Positions 8,659 through 18,437 of a stretch of 39,353 bases of DNA are shown here, piece after piece. Below the pieces are notes generated by a model, which did no database searches, had not been told where the DNA came from, and was given only the letters and a program-made list of their open reading frames with translations. How positions within the stretch are numbered: position 1 is the first letter of the stretch; every line of letters begins with the position of its first letter. The translations under genes were made by a program, and so were the position numbers. Origin of the DNA: Vacuolonema iberomarrocanum LEGE 07170 (lineage in GTDB: Bacteria > Cyanobacteriota > Cyanobacteriia > Elainellales > Elainellaceae); NCBI GenBank assembly GCA_015207365.1, contig JADEXA010000064.1:1-39353 (forward strand), written 5' to 3'.

Positions 8659-9408
8659 ATGGGAGGACTTGAACACCGCAATGGAACCACTTCACTGTCG
8701 CCTGTGATCCAATTGGAGCAGGTGTCACGGGTGTATGGGCAGGGGGAGGCGTTGATTCGGGCGTGCGATCGCATCGACCTGAGCATTTACCCCGGTGAGT
8801 ACTGCGCCATCATGGGGCAATCTGGTTCGGGGAAAAGCACCTTGATGAACCTGATCGGCTGCCTCGATCGCCCCACCTCCGGACGCTACTTGCTGGATGG
8901 CATGGATGTGTCGCGGCTGAGTAAGACTCGTCTAGCGCGGATTCGTAACCGCAAGCTGGGATTTGTGTTCCAGCGCTACGAGCTGTTGCCGAACCTGACG
9001 GCACTGGAGAATGTGATTGTGCCGATGATGTATGCCGGAGTGGGGCGATCGCGGCGACGGCGGCGGGCAGAATATGCATTACAGCGGGTGGGGTTGAGCG
9101 ATCGCCTGCACAAGCGACCGGGGCAGCTTTCTGGCGGGCAGCAGCAACGGGTGGCCATTGCCCGGGCGATCGTCAACCGCCCGCTGGTTTTACTAGCAGA
9201 TGAGCCGACCGGAGCCCTCGACACCCAATCCGCCAAAACCATCGTAGAAATTTTCGATCACCTGCATGCCAGCGGTATGACGGTGATCGTTGTTACCCAT
9301 GCCCAGGAGGTTGCCTGCTACAGCAAGCGAACTATTATGATAAGCGACGGTCGCCTGCTATCAGATCACCTGACATCAGTCGCCATACCGCAACAGACGC
9401 CCATCTAA
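8659..9408 (+). CDS. ABC transporter ATP-binding protein (MacB/LolD type)
   Basis: A 249-aa ATPase of the MacB/LolD/YknY class that powers export or lipoprotein-type transport. Seen: Walker A GQSGSGKST (53-61), Q-loop FVFQ (Q105), signature LSGGQQQRVAIARA (157-170), Walker B VLLADEPTGALD (177-188) and the switch His in VVTHA (H214). The sequence RYELLPNLTALENV after the Q-loop is characteristic of the MacB subgroup. It opens a plus-strand operon with a membrane-fusion protein, permease and TolC-like protein, so it should drive a tripartite exporter. The 8515-8658 gap upstream contains no clear gene. Confidence 0.95.
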   Translation: MGGLEHRNGTTSLSPVIQLEQVSRVYGQGEALIRACDRIDLSIYPGEYCAIMGQSGSGKSTLMNLIGCLDRPTSGRYLLDGMDVSRLSKTRLARIRNRKLGFVFQRYELLPNLTALENVIVPMMYAGVGRSRRRRRAEYALQRVGLSDRLHKRPGQLSGGQQQRVAIARAIVNRPLVLLADEPTGALDTQSAKTIVEIFDHLHASGMTVIVVTHAQEVACYSKRTIMISDGRLLSDHLTSVAIPQQTPI

Positions 9409-9569
9409 TGCTCTGCAAATCATTTTGCAAACCGATCAAGATGGGGTAGTTTTGTGAGTTCGTGGTTGCATGCGGTATATCTAAAGTTTCTATCCATAAC
9501 GTCCCAATTTGTGAACGTCTTAATTTGTGCATGTCCTGAGAGTTGTCCTGCAAGTGAAGGGGGAATCGG

Positions 9570-10928
9570 GTGCCACGAGAAACCCAAACAAATCTCGATC
9601 CAACGTCGGATTTTGAGTCAGAGAATTTGCCGTCCAATGTCTCAGAAGCTCAGCCTACTAAAGGGCTAGGGTTGTTAGAAGAAGACATTGTCGAGCGTAA
9701 GCGAACCGGAGTGCAGTGGATTATTGGTGCAGGGGCGGTGATGGCGATCGCCCTCGGCGGAGCCTTTGCTTACTACCAATGGTTTCGGCCAGAGCCAGAG
9801 TCAGTTAACGTAGCGCTGGTGCCTGTGCAGCAGGGAGATGTCCGCATCCTCGTCACCGCTGCGGGCACTGTGGAGTTGGGCGGACAGCGCACTCTCACAG
9901 CCCCAGAGGATGTAACCGTGCAGCGGGTATTCGTAGAAGAACGACAGCGGGTGGGCCAGGGCGAGATCCTGCTAGAGCTGCGGGCCCGCTCCGTGCAACA
10001 AGAATTGAGCGATTCGTCGGTGCAGGCGCAAATTGCAGAAAATACAGTGCAGCGCGATCGCGAGCGAATCCAAGAGCGGCAAGCGCGACTCGACCGTGCC
10101 CAGGAGCGGTTCCGGGAAGCACAGGAATTGTTTGATCGGGGGTTCATTTCCGAATTCGATTATCTCAACGACCAGGAAGCTGTAGAAAACGCCCAAAGTG
10201 AGCTACGCGATGCCGAAGTGCAACTGGCAAACTCCGAACTGGAACTGCAGAATAGGCAACTCCAAATCCAAAACCTCCGTACCCAATTGGCCGATACGCA
10301 AATCACCGCACCCTTCAATGCCATGATTTTGCGGCTCCATGCCAACCAGGGAAATGGGGTACAGCAGGGCGGCGAATTGCTGACCCTGGGTGACCCAAGC
10401 CAGGAAACGGTACGGCTGCAACTGTCAGATGTGGATGCCCAAAAGGTGAACGTCGGTCTCCCAGTCAACATTAGTGTGATGGGGCCTAATTCCCAAATAT
10501 TTGATGGGCGCGTCGTTCGAATTGCGCCCCAAGCGCAAGCTGCGGAGGAAGGGCAACGTCAACAGGATCAGGCAACCGTAGAGGCAGAAGTGCGGCTCAA
10601 TGAACCGAGCGAAACCTTGATTCCTGGCAGCCTGGTCAGCGTGGACATCATTGTGGAGGAAAGCCTAGACACTTTAAATGTGCCGACAACGGCCTTACAA
10701 ATGGATGGGGGTGAACCGTTTGTGTGGGTTCGGGACAACGATGGAACAGCTCAAAGGCGTCCCGTCGTTGTTGGGCTTCAGAGTGTGGAGAGTGTCGAGA
10801 TTGTATCAGGGTTGGAAGCTGGTGATGAGATAGTCGCCACCCTCCCCCCTGATCAACCCCTTACTCCGGGCACACCACTGAACACCCCCACAGTGCCCGA
10901 TGGTGTTTCGCCCCCTGAAGAAGGCTAG
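9570..10928 (+). CDS. Efflux membrane-fusion protein (HlyD/MacA family periplasmic adaptor)
   Basis: A 452-aa adaptor linking the inner-membrane pump to the TolC-like channel. Residues 47-72 form one transmembrane anchor. The following region shows the split biotinyl-lipoyl motif (VQRVFVEERQRVGQGEILLEL and TQITAPFNAMILRLHANQGNGVQQGGELLTLGD, each part recognisable), separated by a long alpha-helical coiled-coil hairpin at about 135-235 rich in Q, E and R. Beta-barrel and membrane-proximal domains follow, ending in a Pro-rich tail. The start is the GTG at 9570, with AAGGGGG 7 nt upstream. The substrate is unknown: antibiotics, peptides, lipids or siderophores are all possible. 9409-9569 upstream holds short repeats only. 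Confidence 0.93.
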   Translation: MPRETQTNLDPTSDFESENLPSNVSEAQPTKGLGLLEEDIVERKRTGVQWIIGAGAVMAIALGGAFAYYQWFRPEPESVNVALVPVQQGDVRILVTAAGTVELGGQRTLTAPEDVTVQRVFVEERQRVGQGEILLELRARSVQQELSDSSVQAQIAENTVQRDRERIQERQARLDRAQERFREAQELFDRGFISEFDYLNDQEAVENAQSELRDAEVQLANSELELQNRQLQIQNLRTQLADTQITAPFNAMILRLHANQGNGVQQGGELLTLGDPSQETVRLQLSDVDAQKVNVGLPVNISVMGPNSQIFDGRVVRIAPQAQAAEEGQRQQDQATVEAEVRLNEPSETLIPGSLVSVDIIVEESLDTLNVPTTALQMDGGEPFVWVRDNDGTAQRRPVVVGLQSVESVEIVSGLEAGDEIVATLPPDQPLTPGTPLNTPTVPDGVSPPEEG

Positions 10929-10937
10929 GAGAGTGCC

Positions 10938-12134
10938 ATGGCTCTATCGTTGCTGGATTTGCTGGCTGCAACCCTACGCGACATTCAAGGGAATTGGGTG
11001 CGATCGGGGTTAACGGCCTTGGGGATTTTTATGGGGGTTGCTGCGGTCAACGCCACCCTCAACATCGACGCCATTTCTACCGCGCAGTTGCAAGCTAAAC
11101 TGGCTGAGCGCGATCGCCCCTTTGTTGTCCCCATAGCCTACGACCCTCAATGGATTCGTCCCCAGGTTGAGTTCACAGAGGCAGATTTACAAACGATTCA
11201 ACGGGAAATTGAGGGCATTGCCAACTATAGCCTTGTGACAGAGGTTTTTGGACTTTCTGACGTGCGCTTCAGCGACAACAGCGCAACCTCTGTCGATGTT
11301 GTTGGTGTATCTCAGACCTTCCAAGAAACCACTGGGCGGCGGCTAATCGACGGGCGATTTTTCAATACCATCGACTTCGAACAGTTTTACCCAGTCGTCA
11401 TCATTGATGAAGTTTTGGCGCAGCAGTTGTTCCAGGGTGAATCGGCAATTGGGCAGGGAATTTATCTTGGAACCACTCGATTTACGGTCATTGGCATTAG
11501 CGAAACAAAGCAGATGTGGGTTGGCTCAGAACCACAAGGGGAGCTGTGGATGACCCGTGCCTATGCAAAACTGCTGGCGGGTATCTTCAGCATGGATCGA
11601 CCACAGCTATCCCTAACAACATTAGATAACTATCAAGCGGTTGAATCTACGTTACAACAATGGATGCAAACTCAATATCCAGGCTATACCGTGCATGTCT
11701 GGAGCAATGCCGACGACCTCTATCGAGAAGAACAGCAGCAACGGATTTCTTCACGCGTGTTCAAAAGCATGGGCGTTTTGGCACTGGTGATTGGGGGCGT
11801 TGGCATTGCCAATATTACGGTGGCGGCTGTTGTGGAGCGAACGCGGGAAATTGGTCTACGGCGGGCACTAGGAGCCACAGATTTTGAGGTGATGGCGCAG
11901 TTCGTGGTCGAGGCCGTCGTGCTGAGTCTGATTGGCGGGCTCGTGGCTGTGACAACCGTGCATTTTGCCACCAAGACCGCTGCGGTTCAAATTTTTGAAG
12001 CCCCCTATGAGTTTCGGATCCAAGATGCTCTGCTTTCGATGGGAGCCGCGTTTGCTGTAGGAGTCGGTTCTAGCTTTTTGCCAGCCATGCGGGTGACCCG
12101 GCTGGATGTGGTGGAAGCGTTACGAGGGGAGTAG
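10938..12134 (+). CDS. ABC transporter permease (MacB/FtsX family)
   Basis: A 398-aa inner-membrane permease. It has an N-terminal transmembrane helix near residues 20-42 (RSGLTALGIFMGVAAV), a large periplasmic MacB-type core domain (about 45-270), and a C-terminal FtsX domain with three more helices (about 277-300, 318-342, 365-385). The conserved VVERTREIGLRRALGA lies between the first two of these. It belongs with the ATPase at 8659 as a mechanotransmission-type exporter (type VII ABC fold). It starts 9 nt after the adaptor gene stop and ends 4 nt before the likely TolC-like start, indicating one mRNA. Confidence 0.94.
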   Translation: MALSLLDLLAATLRDIQGNWVRSGLTALGIFMGVAAVNATLNIDAISTAQLQAKLAERDRPFVVPIAYDPQWIRPQVEFTEADLQTIQREIEGIANYSLVTEVFGLSDVRFSDNSATSVDVVGVSQTFQETTGRRLIDGRFFNTIDFEQFYPVVIIDEVLAQQLFQGESAIGQGIYLGTTRFTVIGISETKQMWVGSEPQGELWMTRAYAKLLAGIFSMDRPQLSLTTLDNYQAVESTLQQWMQTQYPGYTVHVWSNADDLYREEQQQRISSRVFKSMGVLALVIGGVGIANITVAAVVERTREIGLRRALGATDFEVMAQFVVEAVVLSLIGGLVAVTTVHFATKTAAVQIFEAPYEFRIQDALLSMGAAFAVGVGSSFLPAMRVTRLDVVEALRGE

Positions 12135-12138
12135 GGAA

Positions 12139-13737
12139 ATGCGCGTGTGGATGGGCTTCGTCGTGAGCGTTCAGCCGAACGGTGGTTGTGTAAATGGGTG
12201 GATGAGGAGGGCGATCGCGCTCCTTTGCATCAGCTTGGGCTGTATCAGCCTCTCTCCCGCATTGGCACAGACCTCGATTGAAACCACGGTAGAGCCAGCG
12301 GAAGATGGGTTGGAAGAGGCGTTGGAAGAAGGATTAGGAGAAGAGGATAGCGAAGAAATGACGGGCGATCGCACTCGCATTTCCCTGAGCTTGCCCCAGT
12401 TCATTGAGCAGGTGTTAGAGGATAACCGCGAGCTGCAAAATGCATTTCTGGAGCGCATCGTACAGGAACAAGAACTGGCTGAAGCCGAGAGCATCTTTCG
12501 CCCAAACTTGACCCCCCGATTGTCAGCAGGCGTCACGCAACGGCTCGATGACCAAGATGATGGGTTCCTGGGCGAGGATACAGATCGCACGACGACCGAT
12601 GAGAGTTTAGGGTTAACGGCAGATGCGCTCACCCCCATCGGCACCGATATCACCGTCGAACTTGATCCGTTGGCGGATGAGGTATTTCAGGTAAATGTGC
12701 GTCAGCCTTTGCTCCGGGGGGCAGGGCGCGAGCGCAATAGAGCACCCATCACCCAAGCTCGGCTAGTCGAAGAGCAAAACCAACTGGCCCTTGAGGAACA
12801 AACCATTGAGACCCTCAACACCGCCATCACGGCCTACACCAACCTGATTCGCCAACAAGAAAGCGTTCGGATTCAGCAAGACGCCCTAGAACGTCGCCAA
12901 GCACAACTCACAATCATCACCGCCCTAGTCGAAGCCGGACGCCTCCCCCGGATTGATCTGGTGCAGGAAGAGGGCAATATCGCCACCGCCGAGCGCGACT
13001 TGCGCGATGCCCAAAACAACCTGGCCCAAGCCAATACCAACCTGCTCGATCTGCTCGGCAGCGACGCTTCAATCCAATTCGTAGCCTCCCTCGACGATCT
13101 CACCACCCTGTACCAGGATGCTTTGACTCAGATTCCCAATCTCAGCGCCGAGGAACTGCTAGACAGTGCTTACCAGCTCCGCCCCGACTATCAGAGTGCC
13201 CAACTAGAGATCGCCGTTGCCGAATCCCAGCTTCAGGTAACCGAGGATGAGCAACGCTGGCAACTCGACCTGGAAGGCAGCGGCAGTGTTGGTGATACCT
13301 CTGAGGTGCGCGTCGGTTTGCTGCTGACACGTACCTTCGAGGACGAAAGCCTGGAAACCGCTCGCCAGCGGAGCCAAATTGGTCTGGAGCAAAGCGAGAA
13401 CAATCTGGATCAACTCACCACTTCTATCCGCAATGAGGTTGCTAATCGTCTTGATGATGTGCGCTCCAACCAACTCCGTCTTGAGGCTGCTCAACGAGCC
13501 ACAGCCGCTGCGGAGCTCCAACTAGAGAGCGCCCGCGAACAATTTCGTCGAGGACGCGGCAATATCACGCTCCTCGATCTCAGCCAGCGCGAAGAATCTT
13601 TGGTGCAAACCCAAAACGCCGAACTCGAAGCCCAAATTGCGCTCTTCGACAGCCTGGTTGAACTAGAGCAGGCGATCGGGCAAACCCTAATCCTCTGGGG
13701 CGATCGCCTCACCCAAACAGCACCTCCCGACGAATAA
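12139..13737 (+). CDS. TolC-like outer membrane efflux protein
   Basis: A protein of up to 533 aa from the outer-membrane factor family, which forms trimeric channels spanning outer membrane and periplasm. A signal peptide is visible (MRRAIALLCISLGCISLSPALAQ, residues about 22-44 of this start). Long helical segments rich in Q, E, A and R then appear in two similar halves, as in TolC, each with the pattern of paired helices around LRPDYQSAQLEIAVAESQLQ. The ATG at 12139 has GGGGAG about 8 nt upstream; the ATG at 12202 directly before the signal peptide is an alternative start. An acidic low-complexity stretch follows the signal peptide. Last gene of the efflux operon. Confidence 0.92.
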   Translation: MRVWMGFVVSVQPNGGCVNGWMRRAIALLCISLGCISLSPALAQTSIETTVEPAEDGLEEALEEGLGEEDSEEMTGDRTRISLSLPQFIEQVLEDNRELQNAFLERIVQEQELAEAESIFRPNLTPRLSAGVTQRLDDQDDGFLGEDTDRTTTDESLGLTADALTPIGTDITVELDPLADEVFQVNVRQPLLRGAGRERNRAPITQARLVEEQNQLALEEQTIETLNTAITAYTNLIRQQESVRIQQDALERRQAQLTIITALVEAGRLPRIDLVQEEGNIATAERDLRDAQNNLAQANTNLLDLLGSDASIQFVASLDDLTTLYQDALTQIPNLSAEELLDSAYQLRPDYQSAQLEIAVAESQLQVTEDEQRWQLDLEGSGSVGDTSEVRVGLLLTRTFEDESLETARQRSQIGLEQSENNLDQLTTSIRNEVANRLDDVRSNQLRLEAAQRATAAAELQLESAREQFRRGRGNITLLDLSQREESLVQTQNAELEAQIALFDSLVELEQAIGQTLILWGDRLTQTAPPDE

Positions 13738-13894
13738 GTGCCGCGTTACAATACCCATTCACAGAGAAACGACTAACGTCCTTTTTTGAAATCCTCGTGC
13801 TGCCAAGAGTTGGCTGGCACATCCCTTGGGCACTCAACAGAGCACTAGAATTACAGGAAAACCCACCTTACCATCACAATCATCGGGGAACGTT

Positions 13895-15796
13895 ATGTCT
13901 AGCCCAGCCATTCCAACTGCTGATATTATTGCGCCCAACGAGCATTTGGCGGCTGAGAATATTCTGCCTATTCCTGCCACCCTGGCCGACCGGGTGCGGC
14001 GCTACACCGAGTTTCGCTCGGCAGGGCTAGCCAGTTGGCATCCTACCCGCCGAGAAATGCTTGTCTCCACGCGGTTTGCCGATACCGCCCAAGTGCATTG
14101 GGTGAAGTTTCCGCTAGGGGCACGGTACCAACTCACCTTTTATCCAGAGCGGGTCGGCGGCGCAACATTCCAGCCGACCGACGGCAACTACTTTGTCTTT
14201 GGTAAAGATGTTGGGGGCAACGAATTTCGGCAAAACTTTCGCTACGACCTGGATTCTGGTGAGGTAACACTGTTGACCGATGGCACCTCGCGCAACAGCC
14301 GGGGCATCTGGTCAAACGCAGGAACTCAGATGGTCTACACCTCGACCCGTCGCACCAAAGCCGACAATGATCTGTACCTGATTGACCCAGCCAAACCGGA
14401 GAGCGATCGCCTCTTTGCCGAAGTCGAGGGGGGTGGCTGGTTTCCGGTGGATTGGTCGGCGGATGACTCGCAAATTCTGGTGGCACAGTACATTTCCATC
14501 ACCGAAATCTATCTCTGGTTGTTCGATGTAGCGTCGGGGAAGCGGATGCTGCTCACGCCCGCCGAAGGGGAGGAGACGATCGCCTATGGAGCCGCTCAGT
14601 TCAGCAAAGATGGGAAAGGATTGTATGTGGTGTGCGATCGCCAATCCGAATTCCTGCGCTTGTTCTACCTGGATTTAGCGACCCGTGAGTATACCTTGCT
14701 CACCGACGATATCCCCTGGGACATTGAGGGGCTGGAGCTTTCCCCTGACGGTCGCCTGCTTGCATTTACCGCCAATGAAAACGGGATGAGTGTGCTGTAT
14801 GTTCTGGAAACAAGCACGGGCAACCGTTTTAACCTACCGCCCTTGCCTATTGGGCTAATTTTTAGCTTGGCGTGGCACAACAACAACCAAGACCTGGGAT
14901 TTACTTTGACCTCTGCCCGTGCGAGCAGCGATGTGTATTCCTTGAACGTGACGACTGGTACGGTGGAACGCTGGACCGAAAGTGAAACCGGAGGCATCAA
15001 CACCGCTACCTTCTCCGAACCAGAGCTGGTCGAGTGGCAAAGTTTCGACGATCGCCCTATCACCGGCTTTCTCTATCGTCCCCCGGCCTCATTCGCCGGA
15101 AAGCGCCCCGTCATCATCAACATCCACGGTGGCCCCGAAGGACAGTTTCGTCCCTATTTCTTGGCACGCAGCAATTTCTATCTGAATGAGCTGGGGGTAG
15201 CGCTGCTCTATCCCAATGTGCGCGGCTCCTCTGGCTATGGCAAAACCTTCTTGAAACTGGACAACGGCTACCTGCGGGAAGATTCGGTCAAAGATATCGG
15301 CGCATTACTCGATTGGATCACAACGCAGCCGGATCTAGATAGCGATCGCATCCTCGTCACTGGAGGCAGCTATGGCGGTTACATGTCTTTGGCCGTGGCG
15401 ACAATGTATGGCGATCGCATCCGCGCCTCCATCGACATTGTGGGCATTTCCAACTTCGTCACGTTTCTCGAAAACACCGAAAGCTATCGTCGTGACCTAC
15501 GCCGGGTTGAGTATGGTGACGAGCGTGACCCAGAAATGCGCCAGTTCCTACTAAAAATCTCCCCCATCAATAACGCTAAGTCGATTCAAAAATCCTTGTT
15601 TGTGGTGCATGGAGCCAACGACCCCCGCGTTCCCCTAGGCGAAGCCGAGCAAATCATCGCCACCGTTCGCAACAGCGATGTCCCCGTCTGGTCACTGGTC
15701 GCCGACAACGAAGGCCATGGCTTCTCTAAAAAGCCCAATATCGATTTCCTGTTCTATGCAACGGTTCAGTTTGTCGAAACCTTTTTGTTGGAATAA
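13895..15796 (+). CDS. S9-family serine peptidase (prolyl oligopeptidase / acylaminoacyl peptidase type)
   Basis: A 633-aa two-domain peptidase. The first ~380 residues look like a beta-propeller: repeated blades with TPAEGEE..., LSPDGRLLAFTA and similar WD/TolB-like motifs that gate access of short peptides. The C-terminal alpha/beta-hydrolase domain has nucleophile Ser492 in GGSYGGYM, Asp576 in GANDPRVPL and His608 in DNEGHGF, a complete catalytic triad. There is no signal peptide, so it is probably cytoplasmic. I chose the ATG at 13895, which has GGGGA about 6 nt upstream, over the in-frame ATG at 13826. It lies about 160 bp after the efflux operon and may have its own promoter. Confidence 0.94.
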   Translation: MSSPAIPTADIIAPNEHLAAENILPIPATLADRVRRYTEFRSAGLASWHPTRREMLVSTRFADTAQVHWVKFPLGARYQLTFYPERVGGATFQPTDGNYFVFGKDVGGNEFRQNFRYDLDSGEVTLLTDGTSRNSRGIWSNAGTQMVYTSTRRTKADNDLYLIDPAKPESDRLFAEVEGGGWFPVDWSADDSQILVAQYISITEIYLWLFDVASGKRMLLTPAEGEETIAYGAAQFSKDGKGLYVVCDRQSEFLRLFYLDLATREYTLLTDDIPWDIEGLELSPDGRLLAFTANENGMSVLYVLETSTGNRFNLPPLPIGLIFSLAWHNNNQDLGFTLTSARASSDVYSLNVTTGTVERWTESETGGINTATFSEPELVEWQSFDDRPITGFLYRPPASFAGKRPVIINIHGGPEGQFRPYFLARSNFYLNELGVALLYPNVRGSSGYGKTFLKLDNGYLREDSVKDIGALLDWITTQPDLDSDRILVTGGSYGGYMSLAVATMYGDRIRASIDIVGISNFVTFLENTESYRRDLRRVEYGDERDPEMRQFLLKISPINNAKSIQKSLFVVHGANDPRVPLGEAEQIIATVRNSDVPVWSLVADNEGHGFSKKPNIDFLFYATVQFVETFLLE

Positions 15797-15814
15797 CGGC
15801 TATTGCCCTATGCA

Positions 15815-17383
15815 TCAGGGTGACGACGTTGCAGGAGCGTTTCGCTTCATGCGGTAGAGATAGGTAAATGCGCCGGGTTTCTCAAAGGCATCTAGGCCAG
15901 GGGCAAAGGGTTCCATCGTGGACAGGAAAGCGCGCTCTTCCTCCTTAGAGGTGCGGGCAAAGAGGAACCAAACGCGGTCATTGCCCCGGAGCTGCCGGAT
16001 TTCTTGGCGTACCTGGCGGAGGCGTCTGGGGGAAATGGCGCGATCGCGCCCTCCACCTTCCACCATCGTTTGACTACCCATAACATAGTCGTCGGGTTCA
16101 TAGCCAAAGCGGGGAGCGTAGTAAGCAAACTGGTTGCGTCCAGCGGCATAAACATAGAGGCGATCGCCCGGTTCTTGATGCGCTTTGATATAGGCCAGGA
16201 CGGGCTTCATCTCCTCGATTTGTGTCGGTTGAAACACGAGGGAACCTGCGCGAAAAATTGGTAGCCCAAGTAAGGTGACGGCCATGAAAATACCCAGAAC
16301 AAAGCCAATGTTTTTGGGAGATTTTGATTTTGCCAATAACGTCGAAATCCCTTCGGCCACAATCAAAATAAAGAAGGGGGTTAGGAATAAAACCAACCGT
16401 TCTCGAAAGGGATAGCTTTCTAAATACGCCGCAAGAAGTGTGACGAAAACAGGGGCAGAAACGATTAAAAGTAATTGGCGATTGTTACGCCAAATAGCCA
16501 CACATCCAATGAGAAAGGCTACAATCGCAATCCCATCGGTACGTCCCTGAAAGCCCAGGGGATTGTAGAAAAATCGCCCCAACGCATCGAACAACCAGAC
16601 AATATCCAAAAACGAATTGGGATAGCGATCGTCCCAGGAACCCGTGAGTATGTCGTTTTCTAGCGTACCGACAATGGTGAGGAAGTAGAGGCCAGCAAAG
16701 CTGAGCAACCATAGAGCATACATGGGCGATCGCTCTCCCAGCATCCTCCACCGTCGCGAGTGGGGAGCCCGCAGAAAGTTCGCCAGTTCAATACCCGCCA
16801 GAACAAAAATGGTGGGATGGGAAATCCAGATAAACACCGCCCCAAGGCCACCCAATCCCAGTTTCTCTAGCCAAGTGAGGGGGCGATCGCCCAGAGGAAT
16901 GAGCAACCAACATAACAGCAGTGCGACCATCACATCACTGGAATATTGCTTGAGTTCCGTGGCGTAGTAGAGCAGATAGGGCAGGCTGGCAAAGAGAAAA
17001 ATGGCGATCGCTGCTGCCCTATCCGCTAGGTAGCGCGTTGCCAGTTTATAGAACAAAAAAAGCGAAACCAGCCCTGCAATAAAGGGAAAGAGCCGCAGCG
17101 CATATTCGTTGTTTCCAAAAATTTGAATTGCAAACTTTTCAATAAACAAAAAGCCGGGTGGGGCAGCTTGGTTGTAATCCAGTGGTTGGAGCAATTCCAG
17201 GTAGTAGCGATCGACGATATTCAACGCCAGATTCACTTCATCTTCCCAGAGCGATCGGTTGCTGAGGTATTGGATGCTTCGCACCAAGCCACCAAAAACT
17301 ACACCAGCAATGGCAAGGCGTCGGAAAGCCTTAGGTTGTGGGAGGGGAGAGGTGATCCTCTTCTGGACAACGGCTTGGGTCAT
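15815..17383 (-). CDS. Membrane glycosyltransferase, GT39/ArnT-like (GT-C fold)
   Basis: A 522-aa multi-spanning membrane protein with about ten hydrophobic helices. The first loop contains the acidic motif SLWEDE and, further on, LQPLDYNQAAPPGFLFIEK. Both are typical of the PMT/ArnT-like GT-C transferases that move a sugar from a polyprenyl-phosphate donor onto proteins, lipid A or cell-surface polysaccharide. A soluble C-terminal domain of about 130 residues follows the last helix. The acceptor is unknown. Its stop lies only 18 bp from the S9 peptidase stop, so the two genes converge. 17384-17555 shows no gene. Confidence 0.85.
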   Translation of the reverse strand: MTQAVVQKRITSPLPQPKAFRRLAIAGVVFGGLVRSIQYLSNRSLWEDEVNLALNIVDRYYLELLQPLDYNQAAPPGFLFIEKFAIQIFGNNEYALRLFPFIAGLVSLFLFYKLATRYLADRAAAIAIFLFASLPYLLYYATELKQYSSDVMVALLLCWLLIPLGDRPLTWLEKLGLGGLGAVFIWISHPTIFVLAGIELANFLRAPHSRRWRMLGERSPMYALWLLSFAGLYFLTIVGTLENDILTGSWDDRYPNSFLDIVWLFDALGRFFYNPLGFQGRTDGIAIVAFLIGCVAIWRNNRQLLLIVSAPVFVTLLAAYLESYPFRERLVLFLTPFFILIVAEGISTLLAKSKSPKNIGFVLGIFMAVTLLGLPIFRAGSLVFQPTQIEEMKPVLAYIKAHQEPGDRLYVYAAGRNQFAYYAPRFGYEPDDYVMGSQTMVEGGGRDRAISPRRLRQVRQEIRQLRGNDRVWFLFARTSKEEERAFLSTMEPFAPGLDAFEKPGAFTYLYRMKRNAPATSSP

Positions 17384-17555
17384 GGCTCACGTTCTGGTAG
17401 ATGGCTCTCAGAATAACGCGAGTGAGTCTCAAGCAACAGAGCTGTTAAACTCGCAGCCAGAATCCAGAATTCGGATGCATGGGTTCAATCGTTCGTTCGA
17501 CGCAGGTATTCACAATAGTGAGTGTCATTGGAACAATCACAGGTTTGGAGCCAAT

Positions 17556-17978
17556 TCACCCCCCTGACCAGTCTTCAAGAGATAAACTTACGACACGCTC
17601 AAAGTCTTTTCGATTACGTGTGATTAGAGTTGCTCTTTGGCTCAAAGTAATGGCTGCAATTTTCAAATCCTGTGTACCAATCCGAATCTTTTGTGTGAGA
17701 AAAGACTGAAACTGGGCTTCTGCTTGGGCATCGTAGCCCAGTATTGTGAAGTCGCGCAAAAACTCAAGTGTTCTCTCAAACCAGTAGTAAGCATAAACTC
17801 GTTCTTGAGGTTTAATGGCTTTCCGAATCTGCGCTAAGCGGCCTCGGACTAATTCCTCCACACTAATCACAGTAATAGCGATTTGATCGGGTTGAAGCAT
17901 TAGCAGGCGCTGTCTCAGGGGCTCATGACCGCGTTGATAAAGGCTCAGATGGTCGCTGTCCAAAACATACAGGGCCAT
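17556..17978 (-). CDS. PIN-domain ribonuclease toxin (VapC-like)
   Basis: A 140-aa PIN-domain protein. The acidic residues of the Mg2+-dependent nuclease site are visible: D7 in YVLDSD, E41/E42 in ISVEEL, D104 in TQDLKIAA and D125 in NRKDFERV. VapC toxins cleave tRNA or rRNA and are held inactive by a partner encoded just upstream. That partner is probably the gene at 17992-18306, 13 bp upstream in the same direction. All four acidic positions are intact, so activity is expected. Confidence 0.9.
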   Translation of the reverse strand: MALYVLDSDHLSLYQRGHEPLRQRLLMLQPDQIAITVISVEELVRGRLAQIRKAIKPQERVYAYYWFERTLEFLRDFTILGYDAQAEAQFQSFLTQKIRIGTQDLKIAAITLSQRATLITRNRKDFERVVSLSLEDWSGG

Positions 17979-17991
17979 GTAGCTTAAAATG

Positions 17992-18306
17992 TCACTCCGT
18001 TGGGTACCCTATTTCTTGATCAATTGCTTGCCGATAGGTGGCAATCTCAGCTTGTAGATCATCGAAGGTTGGGTCGTTCTGAAACCAACCAAATTTATCG
18101 AGCCAAGGATTGCTTGGCTGTGTTGGTAGTTGAATGTTAACCTGAACCACTTCAACCTTGTTGGTGAGATAGTCAAGGAGTTGGATCTTAAGTTGGTCAA
18201 TGGCGGCAGCACGACTCTTTTCGATAACTGCGACTTCAGGCCATTCTTTGGCTCGAGCTATATATTTATCGTCTTTTCTGCTCAGAATAATGTCGTAGAG
18301 CATCAC
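17992..18306 (-). CDS. Presumed antitoxin of the PIN toxin (HicB-like N-terminus)
   Basis: A 104-aa protein. The N-terminal YDIILSRKDDKYIARAKEWP and the following AAIDQLKIQLLDYL resemble the partial RNase H fold of HicB-type antitoxins. The C-terminal part, NPWLDKFGWFQNDPTFDDLQ, is rich in acidic and aromatic residues and may bind the toxin. No DNA-binding domain (AbrB, RHH or HTH) is obvious, so regulation is unclear. The assignment rests mainly on its position directly before the PIN gene. It is an uncommon pairing if HicB-like. Confidence 0.65.
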   Translation of the reverse strand: MMLYDIILSRKDDKYIARAKEWPEVAVIEKSRAAAIDQLKIQLLDYLTNKVEVVQVNIQLPTQPSNPWLDKFGWFQNDPTFDDLQAEIATYRQAIDQEIGYPTE

Positions 18307-18437
18307 CCAGCCTCTTACCTATTCTTAGTAGCTATCTTAACTGAATATCTGAGGCAAGCGACTTTTGCCGAGTGCGGTGAGAAAAGCTTTGAGCGTTGCA
18401 GCGATGAAACTAGCTTTCAGGCCGCACAACCCCTTGT

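Noticed and set aside
13748..13753. TACAAT as a -10 box before the S9 peptidase
   Set aside because: No fitting -35 element at 16-19 bp; too weak to report as a promoter.
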